Shown: positions 1 to 8,075, numbered from the stretch's first letter. The stretch: 58,197 bases of DNA from DASRTE01 sp035316885 (GCA_035316885.1 DATHII010000099.1:1-58197), one strand, 5' to 3'. Notes: generated by a model from the letters alone, not told the origin. Translations and numbers: made by a program.

Positions 1-1260
1 GAAGGCTGGGAGCAGGCCGTCGCCTCAGTGCGCGACGCCGACATCTGGTCGACCAAGCGTGCTCTCCGTGAACGCCTGGTCGCCGAGGCGCGGGTGCGTC
101 TGCGCGAGTCGTGTCGCCAGCGCGGCGCGAGCGAGGCCGAGCTGGGCTGGATCGACGGCGTGCTCGACCCCGACGTGCTCACCATCGGGTTCGCACGGCG
201 CGTACCGTCCTACAAGCGGCTGACCCTCATGCTGAGCAACCCCGAGCGCCTCAAGGCGCTGCTGCTGGACCCCGATCGACCGGTCCAGATTGTCATCGCC
301 GGCAAGGCCCACCCCGCCGACGACGGCGGCAAGCGGCTGATCCAGGAGATGGTCCGCTTCGCCGACCAGCACGACGTCCGGCACCGGATCGTCTTCCTGC
401 CCGACTACGACATCGCCATGGCCCAGCCGCTCTACCCGGGCTGTGACGTCTGGCTGAACAACCCGCTGCGCCCGTACGAGGCCTGCGGCACGTCGGGCAT
501 GAAAGCCGCGTTGAACGGTGCACTCAACCTCTCGATCCGCGACGGCTGGTGGGACGAGTGGTTCGAGCCGGAGTTCGGCTGGGCCATCCCGTCGGCCGAA
601 GGCGTCGAGGATGCCAACCACCGCGACGACCTCGAGGCCGCTGCCCTCTACGACATCGTCGAGCATCAGGTCGTGCCGCGCTTCTACGACGTGGACTCGG
701 GCGGCGTTCCGCGGCGCTGGCTGGAGATGCTCCGCCAGACGCTGACCTCGCTGGGCCCCAGGGTCCAGGCGACCCGGATGGTGCGCGACTACGTCGAGCT
801 CCTCTACCGGCCGGCTGCCGAGTCCAGCCGCGCTCTCAATCACGACTATGACGGTGCCAACGCCCTGGCCACCTGGAAGGCGCGCATCCGCGAGGCCTGG
901 CCCGAGGTTGCAATCGAGCACGTCGAGAGCGCGTCGGACGCTGACGCCTTCGAGATGGGACAGTCGCTCAGCCTCCGCGCCTTCGTGTCGTTGGGCTCGC
1001 TCTCGCACGACGACGTCGAGGTCCAGGTGGTGCACGGCCGGGTCGACGAGTCCGACCAGTTGCGGGATCCGCAGGTCACGTCGCTGGCGCCGGCCGAGTC
1101 GTACGAGCACGGGCGGCACCGCTTCGACGGCGAGGTAGGTCTGCAGCGCACCGGCGCCTTCGGCTTCACCGTGCGGGTCGTTCCCCGCCACCGCCGGCTG
1201 GCGGACCCCACGGAGCTGGGCCTGGCGGTCCTTCCGGTGCACGCGCCCGTGGGGCAGTGA
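1..1260 (+). CDS. glgP: Alpha-glucan (glycogen) phosphorylase, C-terminal part
   Basis: This frame is open from the first base, so the N-terminus lies outside the window; about 419 residues are present. It is a GT35 phosphorylase that releases glucose-1-phosphate from the non-reducing ends of glycogen in the cytoplasm. The diagnostic stretch EACGTSGMKAALNGALNLSI contains the lysine that binds pyridoxal phosphate (GMK). Upstream, the pieces IGFARRVPSYKR and IVIAGKAHPADDGGK match the actinobacterial short alpha-glucan phosphorylase branch. The last ~100 residues form the C-terminal beta-rich region of that branch. The gene converges on glgX, fitting a glycogen-degradation pair. Its TGA stop lies inside the first four bases (G-TGA) of the palindromic repeat at 1257-1310. 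Family assignment is firm. Confidence 0.9.
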   Translation, partial: EGWEQAVASVRDADIWSTKRALRERLVAEARVRLRESCRQRGASEAELGWIDGVLDPDVLTIGFARRVPSYKRLTLMLSNPERLKALLLDPDRPVQIVIAGKAHPADDGGKRLIQEMVRFADQHDVRHRIVFLPDYDIAMAQPLYPGCDVWLNNPLRPYEACGTSGMKAALNGALNLSIRDGWWDEWFEPEFGWAIPSAEGVEDANHRDDLEAAALYDIVEHQVVPRFYDVDSGGVPRRWLEMLRQTLTSLGPRVQATRMVRDYVELLYRPAAESSRALNHDYDGANALATWKARIREAWPEVAIEHVESASDADAFEMGQSLSLRAFVSLGSLSHDDVEVQVVHGRVDESDQLRDPQVTSLAPAESYEHGRHRFDGEVGLQRTGAFGFTVRVVPRHRRLADPTELGLAVLPVHAPVGQ

Positions 1261-1310
1261 TCACCGGGGCTCCGATGTGGCTCCAGTGACACCAAAGCCC
1301 CGAGGATCAA
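1257..1310 (+). repeat. 54-bp imperfect palindrome, copy 1 (E1)
   Basis: The left arm begins GTGATCACCGGGGCT and the right arm ends AAAGCCCCGAGGATCAA, giving a hairpin with a loop of about a dozen bases. It has the same length as the elements at 2486-2539 and 2626-2679 and is clearly similar to them (about 42 of 54 positions shared with the third copy, counted by eye). The glgP stop codon is the TGA of its opening GTGATC. It could act as the glgP terminator hairpin, though no T-run follows. Confidence 0.75.
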
Positions 1311-1440
1311 ACCCGCGCGGGCCAAAGTTGCTTGGCAGCCGCCCTCGCGCTGTTCACAGACCGCCCGGCTGGCGCCGCGTCGTCCACAGCCGGCTTGATG
1401 AGCGCATCACGCAGCGCGTTCTCAGTGACACGGTCGAGTC

Positions 1441-2481
1441 GTGCGCAACGATCGCATCGCCGCCATCGCCAGGCTTCAGGACGGCCTGGTCACGCGGGCG
1501 CAGGCGCTCTGCGCCGGCGTGACACCGGCGGCGTTGCGGCACGCTCTCCGGCCCGGCGGGCCATGGCAGCGCGTGTCGCCCGGTCTCTACGTGACCTTCA
1601 CCGGCCCGTTGGGCAGGATCCACCGGCTTCGCGCTGCAGTACTGCACGCTGGCGAGGGGTCGATGATCACTGGATCGGCGGCATGTGAGATGGCCGGGCT
1701 GCTCTACCTGCCTGCGTCCGACGGCGTCGTCCACGTGTTGGTCGACATGGCGCGCCAGCCCGCTAGCACCGACCACGTTCAGGTCTGCCGCACCAGCCGC
1801 TTGCCGACTCCCGTCCGCTGGCTCGACGAACAGGCAGTGGGCGATCCGGGTGCTGTTCCACCGTGGTGGGAGGAAGCCGACGTGCTGGCACCGACCGCCC
1901 GGCCGGGCGAGATACCGATGGCGCCGGTGGCGCGCGCTGTCCTCGACACCGTGCGGCTGAGCCTGTCGCCGACGGCCCGCGACCGTGGCATTCGCGAGCG
2001 CCTGCTTCGGAACACGCGGGCCCTGATGTGCGAAGCCGTGCAACGAAGGCGTTGCTCGGTCGAGGACATCGTCCGGGAACTCAACGCAGCGCCCAGAGCC
2101 GGAACCTCACTGGCCAGGCAGGCGGTCGACGACATCGCGCAAGGCTGCCGATCGGCGCCGGAGTGTGAGCTGCGTGACGTCGTCCGATCGTCGCGGACCC
2201 TGCCGGAACCACGGTGGAACAGACCACTGCCCGGATACGGGGAGGTCTGGCCAGATGCGTGCTGGAAGGAGGCGCGGATGGTTTGCGAGGTCGACGGCAA
2301 GGCGTGGCACGGGTTCGGCGACGCACCGGAGAAGACCGAGGAGCGCCGCGCGATCTACGCCCAGCTTGGCTGGATCGTCGTGCCCGTGTCGCCGATGAGG
2401 CTGCGCCGCGACCCTGCGGCGGTTCGGCGCCAGCTCGAGGCGGCCTATCGGGCGGGCCTCGCGCGGCGTGGAGCCATCTGA
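1441..2481 (+). CDS. AbiEi-type winged-helix / DUF559 endonuclease-like protein
   Basis: This 346-residue protein has two parts. Residues ~5-50 resemble the AbiEi antitoxin-like winged helix common in Actinobacteria (RIAAIARLQDGLVTRAQALC, then ALRHALRPGGPWQRVSPGLY). The last ~75 residues (from CEVDGKAWHG to the arginine-rich end) match the DUF559/Vsr-like restriction-endonuclease fold, with an acidic residue in EVDG and the pattern RRAIYAQLGWIVVPVSP. A GTG start at 1441 gives the full wHTH domain; no strong Shine-Dalgarno site precedes it. Actinobacterial genomes carry many such genes and their function is not established. This one lies between convergent glgP and glgX and has a 54-bp palindrome on each side, which suggests the block is an insertion (inference). 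Nuclease activity is not shown. Confidence 0.75.
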   Translation: MRNDRIAAIARLQDGLVTRAQALCAGVTPAALRHALRPGGPWQRVSPGLYVTFTGPLGRIHRLRAAVLHAGEGSMITGSAACEMAGLLYLPASDGVVHVLVDMARQPASTDHVQVCRTSRLPTPVRWLDEQAVGDPGAVPPWWEEADVLAPTARPGEIPMAPVARAVLDTVRLSLSPTARDRGIRERLLRNTRALMCEAVQRRRCSVEDIVRELNAAPRAGTSLARQAVDDIAQGCRSAPECELRDVVRSSRTLPEPRWNRPLPGYGEVWPDACWKEARMVCEVDGKAWHGFGDAPEKTEERRAIYAQLGWIVVPVSPMRLRRDPAAVRRQLEAAYRAGLARRGAI

Positions 2482-2485
2482 GTCA

Positions 2486-2539
2486 ATGATCGTCGGGCCT
2501 TTTGCGCTGTTCCTGCGACACGAAAGCCCCGACGATCAC
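2486..2539 (+). repeat. 54-bp imperfect palindrome, copy 2 (E2)
   Basis: It runs from ATGATCGTCGGG to CCCCGACGATCAC and agrees with the copy at 2626-2679 at about 46 of 54 positions by eye. It occupies the gap between the DUF559 gene (stop at 2481) and the 3' end of glgX. The glgX stop codon (TGA on the minus strand, 2536-2538) is the TGA of the element's GTGATC end. As a hairpin between convergent genes it could be a bidirectional terminator. Confidence 0.75.
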
Positions 2540-4695
2540 GTCGCTCGGAGGAGCAGGCAGCTACGGCCGGCGAGGGTCATCGTCCGACGTGGCGGGACGT
2601 TTGGGGCATCTCGCTCACCCTGGCCGTGATCATCGGGGCTTTCGTGCTGCTCCTGCGACACCAAATCCCCGACGATCACCGGGTGAGCGCGTGCCGCCGT
2701 GTCGAACACCACCTCGTAGTGCTGGGCCCAGACGCCGGCCGGGAGGGTGACCTCGACCGGGTCGGGGGCGGCGTGCACCCAGAGCAGGAACGAGTCGCCG
2801 GTGATCCGCTCGCCGTTCGGGCCGCGGGAGCGGATGCCATCGCCAGCGAGGAACATCCCCAGCGTCCGCACTGACTCGTCGTGCCAGGCATCATCGGTCA
2901 TCTCCTCGCCCGTCGACGAGAGCCAGGCGATGTCCTTGCCCCCGTCCTCGACCACCGGGCGGCCCTCGAAGAAGCGACGTTGCCGGAAAACCGGGTTCGC
3001 GTGTCGCAGTGCCAGAAGCCCGCGCGTGAACGCGAGCAGGTCGCCGTACTCCTCGCGCAGAGACCAGTCGAGCCAGGTCGTGTCGTCGTCGATGCAGTAC
3101 GCGTTGTTGTTCCCGCGCTGGGTGCGCCCCATCTCGTCGCCTGCGACGAGCATCGGCACACCGGTCGAGAGCAGCAGCGTCGTGAGGAGGTTCCGCAACT
3201 GCCGCCGCCGCAGCTCGAGGACCGCGGGGTCGGAGGTCTCGCCTTCGACGCCGTGGTTCCAGGAGCGGTTGTCGTCCGTGCCGTCGCGATTGTTCTCCCC
3301 GTTGGCCTCGTTGTGCTTGCGGTCGTAGGAGACCAGGTCGCGCAGCGTGAACCCGTCGTGCGCCGTGACGAAGTTGATCGACGCGTACGGGCGCCGTCCG
3401 TCGTCGGCGTAGAGATCCGACGAACCCGACAACCGGTACGCGAGGTCGCGCACGCCGGGTGCATGCCGGCGCCAGTGGTCCCGCACCGTGTTGCGGAACT
3501 TGTCGTTCCACTCGGTCCAGAGGTGTGGGAACTCGCCCACCTGGTACCCACCCGGGCCGACGTCCCACGGCTCGGCGATCAGCTTGACCTCGCGCAGGGC
3601 AGGATCCTGCTCGATGACGGTCATGAACGATCCCAGCATGTCGACGTCGTGCATGGACCGAGCCAACGCCGCGGCGAGGTCGAAGCGGAACCCGTCGACG
3701 TGCATTTCGTCGACCCAGTAGCGCAGCGAGTCCATTACCAGTCGCAGCACGTGCGGGTGGGCGACATTGACGGTGTTACCGGTGCCCGCGTAGTCGCTGT
3801 AGCGGTCCGGGTGGGCGGTGTCGAGGCGGTAATACGCAGGGTTGTCGATGCCGCGGAAGGAGAACGTCGGGCCGGTGGGCCCCTGCTCGGCGGTGTGGTT
3901 GTAGACGACGTCCAGGACGACCTCCAGCCCGGCTTCGTGCAAGGCCCGCACCATCGCCTTGAACTCGCCGATCTGCGCGCCGAGCGAACCGGCCGCCGCG
4001 TAGGCCGCGTGGGGGGCGAAGAACGCGAGCGTGTTGTATCCCCAGTAGTTCGTCTGGCCGCGCTCGACCTGCTGGGGTTCGCTGACGAAATGGTGGACGG
4101 GCATCAGCTCGACCGTGGTGACGCCGAGACCCACCAGGTGCTCGATCGCGGCCGGATGGGCCAAACCTGCGAACGTGCCGCGCAGCTGCTCGGGCACGTC
4201 CGGATGGCGCATGGTGAAGCCGCGGACGTGGAGCTCGTAGACGACCGTGTCGCCCCACGGAACCCGTGGCCGGGCGTCGGAGCCCCAGTCGAAGCGATCG
4301 TCACCAACGACGACAGCCTTGGGGACGTACGACGCCGAGTCCTGGCCAGGCTCGAAGACGGCGCGGCCGTAGGTGACATCGCCGGTCACAGCGCGGGCGT
4401 AGGGGTCCAGGAGCAGCTTGGCTGGGTCGAACCGGCGCCCGCGTGCCGGGTCCCACGGCCCGTGCACGCGGAACCCGTAGCGTTGGCCGGGTCCGACGCC
4501 TGGGAGGCGGCCGTGCCAGGTGTCGAACGTCCGGTCCTGGAGCGGCACGCGAGTCTCGCCGCCAGATTCGTCGAAAAGGCACACCTCGACACGGTCTGCC
4601 TCGGGTGCCCAGAGCGCGACGTTGGTGGCGTCGCCGTCGTGCGTGGCGCCGAGCGGTGCCCAGTGGCCTGGCCAGGCGGTCTGCGGGTCGGTCAC
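2536..4695 (-). CDS. glgX: Glycogen debranching enzyme GlgX
   Basis: This is a GH13 isoamylase-type enzyme that cleaves the alpha-1,6 branches left by phosphorylase. Visible features: an N-terminal CBM48-like region (ATNVALWAPEADRVEVCLFD), then the catalytic barrel with the GH13 signatures VVYNHT, GFRFDLA (nucleophile Asp), LIAEPWD (acid/base Glu) and FVTAHDGFTLRDLV (third Asp). The C-terminal end MTLAGRSCLLLR is typical. The GTG at 4695 puts the start just before TDPQTAWPGHW, where homologues usually begin; the frame is open to a GTG at 4776, which would add 27 residues with no family resemblance. Eighteen codons near the C-terminus (2626-2679) are a copy of the 54-bp palindrome, between VVFDTAARAHP and the final conserved block. 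Function is secure; the exact start is not. Confidence 0.92.
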   Translation of the reverse strand: MTDPQTAWPGHWAPLGATHDGDATNVALWAPEADRVEVCLFDESGGETRVPLQDRTFDTWHGRLPGVGPGQRYGFRVHGPWDPARGRRFDPAKLLLDPYARAVTGDVTYGRAVFEPGQDSASYVPKAVVVGDDRFDWGSDARPRVPWGDTVVYELHVRGFTMRHPDVPEQLRGTFAGLAHPAAIEHLVGLGVTTVELMPVHHFVSEPQQVERGQTNYWGYNTLAFFAPHAAYAAAGSLGAQIGEFKAMVRALHEAGLEVVLDVVYNHTAEQGPTGPTFSFRGIDNPAYYRLDTAHPDRYSDYAGTGNTVNVAHPHVLRLVMDSLRYWVDEMHVDGFRFDLAAALARSMHDVDMLGSFMTVIEQDPALREVKLIAEPWDVGPGGYQVGEFPHLWTEWNDKFRNTVRDHWRRHAPGVRDLAYRLSGSSDLYADDGRRPYASINFVTAHDGFTLRDLVSYDRKHNEANGENNRDGTDDNRSWNHGVEGETSDPAVLELRRRQLRNLLTTLLLSTGVPMLVAGDEMGRTQRGNNNAYCIDDDTTWLDWSLREEYGDLLAFTRGLLALRHANPVFRQRRFFEGRPVVEDGGKDIAWLSSTGEEMTDDAWHDESVRTLGMFLAGDGIRSRGPNGERITGDSFLLWVHAAPDPVEVTLPAGVWAQHYEVVFDTAARAHPVIVGDLVSQEQHESPDDHGQGERDAPNVPPRRTMTLAGRSCLLLRAT
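2626..2679 (-). repeat. 54-bp palindrome, copy 3 (E3), in frame inside glgX
   Basis: The arms GTGATCATCGGGGCTTT and AAATCCCCGACGATCAC pair with a few mismatches around the loop GCTCCTGCGACA. The element is exactly 18 codons. In the glgX frame (minus strand) it is read as VIVGDLVSQEQHESPDDH, a hydrophilic segment. Conserved GlgX sequence is present on both sides, so the reading frame survived its presence. Confidence 0.8.
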
Positions 4696-4808
4696 CTGGA
4701 GATTGTCGTGGAAGTCCGCAGATTCCTCTCGTCGCACCGCCGAGCGGTGAGTCTTGGTCCCCCGTCTGGTCAACACCGATGACGAGACCTTGAGAGCAGA
4801 GGTTGGCG

Positions 4809-5363
4809 ATGCGGAAGATCTTCGCGTTCCTGATGGCCACCGTCGACGGGTACTACGAGGGCCCGAACCAGGAGTTCGACTGGCCGAACCTTGATGGCGA
4901 GTTCGACGAGTTCGCGGTCGAGCAACTCGACGAGGTCGACACGCTCCTGTTCGGGCGAGTCACCCACGAGGGAATGGCGGCGTTCTGGCCGATGCCTGCG
5001 GCGAAGGGGGAGGACTCGAGGGTCACGGCCCGGATGAACAGCATCTCCAAGATCGTCGTCTCACGAACGCTCGACACGGCCGAGTGGGCCAATACGCGGC
5101 TCATCACCGATGGCGTCACCGAAGAGCTCACCAGGCTCAAGCAGGAGCCCGGCAAGGACATAGCGATTTTCGGCAGCTCCGATCTGACGGTGAGCCTGCT
5201 GAAGCTGGGGCTGGTCGACGAACTGCGGATCATGGTGAGCCCGGTCGTCTTCGGAGCCGGCAAATCCCTGTTCCGGACCGCTGACGAAACAATCAACCTG
5301 AAGCTGCGGAAGACCAGAGTCTTCGACTCGGGCAACGTCCTGCACTGCTACCTGCCGGCATAG
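4809..5363 (+). CDS. Dihydrofolate reductase family protein (RibD C-terminal domain)
   Basis: This 184-residue cytoplasmic protein has the RibD-C/DHFR-like fold: MRKIFAFLMATVDGYYEGP at the start, LLFGRVTHEGMAAFWP in the middle, then KDIAIFGSSDLTVSLLKLGLVDELRIMVSPVVFGAGKSLF. These match the YyaP/YwjB group of NADPH-dependent reductases whose substrate is generally unknown. The ATG at 4809 follows GCAGAGG at 4796-4802; an in-frame TTG at 4803 is less likely. It ends three bases before the stop of the convergent aldo/keto reductase. It is not folA: its closest motifs are those of the RibD-C group. Confidence 0.85.
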   Translation: MRKIFAFLMATVDGYYEGPNQEFDWPNLDGEFDEFAVEQLDEVDTLLFGRVTHEGMAAFWPMPAAKGEDSRVTARMNSISKIVVSRTLDTAEWANTRLITDGVTEELTRLKQEPGKDIAIFGSSDLTVSLLKLGLVDELRIMVSPVVFGAGKSLFRTADETINLKLRKTRVFDSGNVLHCYLPA

Positions 5364-5366
5364 CGA

Positions 5367-6239
5367 TCAGAACGGGATGGTGATGAACGGCGAGGAGTAG
5401 TCGGGCTCGCCTCGTAGCGCTTCCGCAGCGTCGTCGCGGCTCAGGCTGTGCCGCTCTTGTTCGGCGCGAACGAGCAGTGGCAGCAGCCGGACGTCGCTCG
5501 GCGTGGCGATGCCGGTGACCTCGTCGTGGGAGAGGACCCACGCCACCGCGGCGGTGATGGGGGACTGCTCGTCGAGCGGTTCGTACCACGTCGTGTAGGT
5601 CTTGTCCGCGCCGTCGGGCCAGTTCCGCTGAGACACCGTCTTGATGATCATCAGGCCCACGTCCTGCCGCTGAACCTCCTCGACGAGCGCGTCGTAGGCG
5701 CGCAGGTAGTCGGCGTTGCGGGCGAGCACGGGGTTGATCGGAGTGAGCACGGTCGCGAACGGGTAGCGGCGCAGCGCCTCGAGGTGCGTCGCCGGCGCCT
5801 CGTGCCCGTGGCCAGTGATGCCGACGGCTCCGACCAGGCCCTCCTCCCGGGCGCGGACGGCCGCGTGCAGCGCGCCGTCGGCTGCCGTCGCCCGGTCGAG
5901 ATCCTCGAGGTCGCCGACTGCGTGCAGTTGGAGGAGGTCCACGCGATCGGTCTGCAGGCGCTCGAGCGAGACGTTGATCTGCCGCCACGCGTCGTCGACG
6001 GAACGCTCGCCGGTCTTGGTGGCGAGGAAGATGCGGTCACGGAGTCGGTGCATTGCGGCTCCGACGCGAAGCTCGGCGTCGCCGTAGCTGGCTGCGACGT
6101 CGATGTGGTTGATCCCCGAATCGAGCGCCTCGTCGAGCGAGCGGTCCGCGACGTCCTGGGACACGTCGCCGAGAGCAGCGGCCCCGTAGATCAGGACCGA
6201 ACTCTGGTGCCCGAGCCGGCCGAGCCTGCGGCACTCCAT
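5367..6239 (-). CDS. Aldo/keto reductase
   Basis: A 290-residue (beta/alpha)8 NAD(P)H-dependent carbonyl reductase. The family signatures are GINHIDVAASYGDAELRVG (Asp and Tyr of the catalytic tetrad), IFLATKTGER (Lys) and VDLLQLH (His). The C-terminal half, with TVSQRNWPDGADKTYTTWYE, resembles actinobacterial aldo/keto reductases of unknown substrate. The ATG at 6239 is preceded on the minus strand by GGAAGGACTGCCC, a good ribosome binding site. It is divergent from the enoyl-CoA hydratase gene. Fold and cofactor class are firm; the substrate is unknown. Confidence 0.88.
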   Translation of the reverse strand: MECRRLGRLGHQSSVLIYGAAALGDVSQDVADRSLDEALDSGINHIDVAASYGDAELRVGAAMHRLRDRIFLATKTGERSVDDAWRQINVSLERLQTDRVDLLQLHAVGDLEDLDRATAADGALHAAVRAREEGLVGAVGITGHGHEAPATHLEALRRYPFATVLTPINPVLARNADYLRAYDALVEEVQRQDVGLMIIKTVSQRNWPDGADKTYTTWYEPLDEQSPITAAVAWVLSHDEVTGIATPSDVRLLPLLVRAEQERHSLSRDDAAEALRGEPDYSSPFITIPF

Positions 6240-6317
6240 GGGCAGTCCTTCCGTCGTCGCTCCCTTCGCAACCTACCTCGCTGGAGGAGCGGCCGATGAC
6301 TACCCGTGGGCGTCGAC

Positions 6318-6323
6318 TAGCCT
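6318..6323 (+). promoter_or_regulatory. -10-like box TAGCCT upstream of the enoyl-CoA hydratase gene
   Basis: TAGCCT lies 38 nt before the GTG at 6362. It supports that start over an upstream ATG at 6296, which would precede the transcript. Confidence 0.35.
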
Positions 6324-6361
6324 CCGCAGGGTCCGGGCTGCGATGTGGGAGGACGGCGGAC

Positions 6362-7141
6362 GTGGGCGAGTTCATCAGGCTCGAGGTCGACGGGGGCGTC
6401 GGGACGATCCGGCTCGATCGCCCGCCCATGAACGCTCTCGACGCCCAGGTGCAGGGCGAGTTGCTGGCCACCGCGCGGGAGGCCGCCGAGCGGAGCGATG
6501 TCCGTGCGGTCGTCGTCTACGGCGGCGAGAAGGTCTTCGCCGCGGGCGCCGACATCAAGGAGATGGCCGACCTGTCCTACACCGACATGGTCGACCGGTC
6601 CGGCCCTCTGCAGGCGGCGTACGCGGCGGTGGCCCGGATCCCGAAGCCGACGGTCGCAGCGGTCACGGGCTACGCGCTCGGCGGCGGCTGCGAACTGGCG
6701 CTCGCGTGCGACACCCGTGTCGCCGCCGAGGACGCCAAGCTCGGCCAGCCGGAGATCCTGCTCGGCGTCATCCCCGGGGCGGGAGGCACGCAGCGGCTCT
6801 CTCGCCTGGTCGGCGCGTCACGGGCCAAGGAGCTGATCTTCACCGGCAGGTTCGTGCGCGCCGAAGAGGCGCTCCGGATCGGGCTGGTCGATCGCGTCGT
6901 CCCCGCCGTCGACGTCTACCCGGCGGCACGGGACTGGGCGGCGCAGTTCGCCGAGGGTCCGGCCTACGCGCTGCGCGCGGCGAAGGAGGCGATCGACCGG
7001 GGCATCGAGGCCGATCTCGACACCGGTCTGGAAATCGAGCGCCAGCAGTTCGCCAGCCTGTTCGCGACCGAGGACCGCACGATCGGCATGCGCTCGTTCG
7101 TCGAGAACGGCCCGGGAAAGGCACGCTTCGTTGGACGCTAG
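6362..7141 (+). CDS. Enoyl-CoA hydratase/isomerase family protein
   Basis: This 259-residue crotonase-fold protein probably hydrates 2-enoyl-CoA during fatty acid or amino-acid degradation. The oxyanion-hole motifs are present: KVFAAGADIKEMA and ALGGGCELALACD. The catalytic glutamates are in GQPEILLGVIPGAGGTQRL, as in classical enoyl-CoA hydratases. The GTG at 6362 follows GGGAGG (6347-6352) with 9 nt spacing and aligns with the usual family start (GEFIRLEVDGGVGTIRLDRP). An ATG at 6296 with a GGAGG ahead of it is the alternative and would add 22 atypical residues. The gene overlaps the following methyltransferase by 11 nt and begins the run through etfBA. Confidence 0.9.
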   Translation: MGEFIRLEVDGGVGTIRLDRPPMNALDAQVQGELLATAREAAERSDVRAVVVYGGEKVFAAGADIKEMADLSYTDMVDRSGPLQAAYAAVARIPKPTVAAVTGYALGGGCELALACDTRVAAEDAKLGQPEILLGVIPGAGGTQRLSRLVGASRAKELIFTGRFVRAEEALRIGLVDRVVPAVDVYPAARDWAAQFAEGPAYALRAAKEAIDRGIEADLDTGLEIERQQFASLFATEDRTIGMRSFVENGPGKARFVGR

Positions 7142-8075
7142 GGCGGAGGCGACTGCCGACGAGATCGAGCGTGCCTGGCATGACACCAAGCTTGCCCAGG
7201 TGCTCTACCACGACTGGGAAGCCGACACCTACGACGAGAAATGGTCGATCTCGTTCGACGAGCGGTGCGTCGGGTACGCCAGCGACCGGTTCGAGGCCAT
7301 CGCCGGTAACGCCGGCTGGCCGTACGACACGGTGCTCGAGGTCGGCGCCGGCACCGGGTTCTTCTCGTTGAACCTGCGCCAGGCAGGGGTCGTCGACGAG
7401 GTGCACGTGACCGATATCTCTCCCGGCATGGTCGTGGCGGCGAAGCGCAACGCATCCATGCTGGGCTTCGAGATCGAGGGCCGCGTCGCGGACGCGGAGC
7501 GCCTGCCCTACGACGACGCGACGTTCGACCTTGTCGTCGGGCACGCCGTGATCCACCATCTACCCGATGTCGAGCAGGCGTTCAGGGAAATGTTGCGTGT
7601 CCTCAAGCCGGGCGGCCGGCTGGTCGTCTGTGGCGAGCCCACCCGGTATGGCGACTACGTGGCACGGCGGCTCTCGCGGGCGACCTGGTGGGCCGCCACC
7701 CGGGCGACAAGGCTGCCGTTGCTACGGGATCGATGGGCACGCCCACAGGAGGATCTGGACGAGTCCTCGCGGGCCGCAGCCCTCGAGGCCGTCGTCGACC
7801 TGCACACCTTCGACCCGGACGCCTTGGCCCGGACTGTCGAGCGGGCCGGGGCCGCGGACGTCCGCACGATCACGGAAGAGCTCACCGCGGCCTGGTTCGG
7901 CTGGCCGGTGCGGACCTTCGAGTACGCGGTGAACCCCGACCGGCTCGGTTGGCGCTGGGCAATGTTCGCCTATCACGGCTGGCGCCGACTCTCCGCCGTC
8001 GATCGCGTCCTGGCGAAGGTCGTGCCCGCGGAGCTGTTCTACAACGTGTCCGTCACCGGGGTACGGCCGGCGTGA
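7131..8075 (+). CDS. Class I SAM-dependent methyltransferase
   Basis: A 314-residue protein with a Rossmann-type methyltransferase domain: motif I VLEVGAGTGFFSLNL (residues ~66-80), HVTDISPGMV, then FDLVVGHAVIHHLPDVEQAF and REMLRVLKPGGRLVVCGEP. About 140 further residues follow, with tryptophan- and arginine-rich segments and no recognised motif. The TTG at 7131 is the most plausible start: it is preceded by GGGAAAGG and overlaps the end of the hydratase gene. Its stop overlaps the GTG of the acyltransferase (GTGA), so translation is probably coupled. The substrate is unknown. This methyltransferase-acyltransferase pair in front of etfBA recurs in actinobacterial chromosomes as far as I recall. 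Confidence 0.85.
   Translation: MDARAEATADEIERAWHDTKLAQVLYHDWEADTYDEKWSISFDERCVGYASDRFEAIAGNAGWPYDTVLEVGAGTGFFSLNLRQAGVVDEVHVTDISPGMVVAAKRNASMLGFEIEGRVADAERLPYDDATFDLVVGHAVIHHLPDVEQAFREMLRVLKPGGRLVVCGEPTRYGDYVARRLSRATWWAATRATRLPLLRDRWARPQEDLDESSRAAALEAVVDLHTFDPDALARTVERAGAADVRTITEELTAAWFGWPVRTFEYAVNPDRLGWRWAMFAYHGWRRLSAVDRVLAKVVPAELFYNVSVTGVRPA

Noticed and set aside
25..1242. Long open frame on the minus strand opposite glgP (405 codons)
   Set aside because: It is the codon shadow of a GC-rich gene; the product has no family resemblance, while the plus strand encodes a clear phosphorylase.
2881..4782. 633-codon plus-strand frame opposite glgX
   Set aside because: Same effect; the sequence is the antisense of conserved GH13 motifs and is rich in Val/Arg/Gly with no domain.
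6296..6361. ATG at 6296 with GGAGG as the enoyl-CoA hydratase start
   Set aside because: The added 22 residues are unlike the family and the codon would lie upstream of the TAGCCT -10 box; GTG 6362 has a good ribosome binding site and the family start. Not fully excluded.
7688..8071. Upstream extension of the acyltransferase frame inside the methyltransferase gene
   Set aside because: Arg/Gly-rich antisense-like composition; the GTG at 8072 with the GTGA overlap is the natural start.
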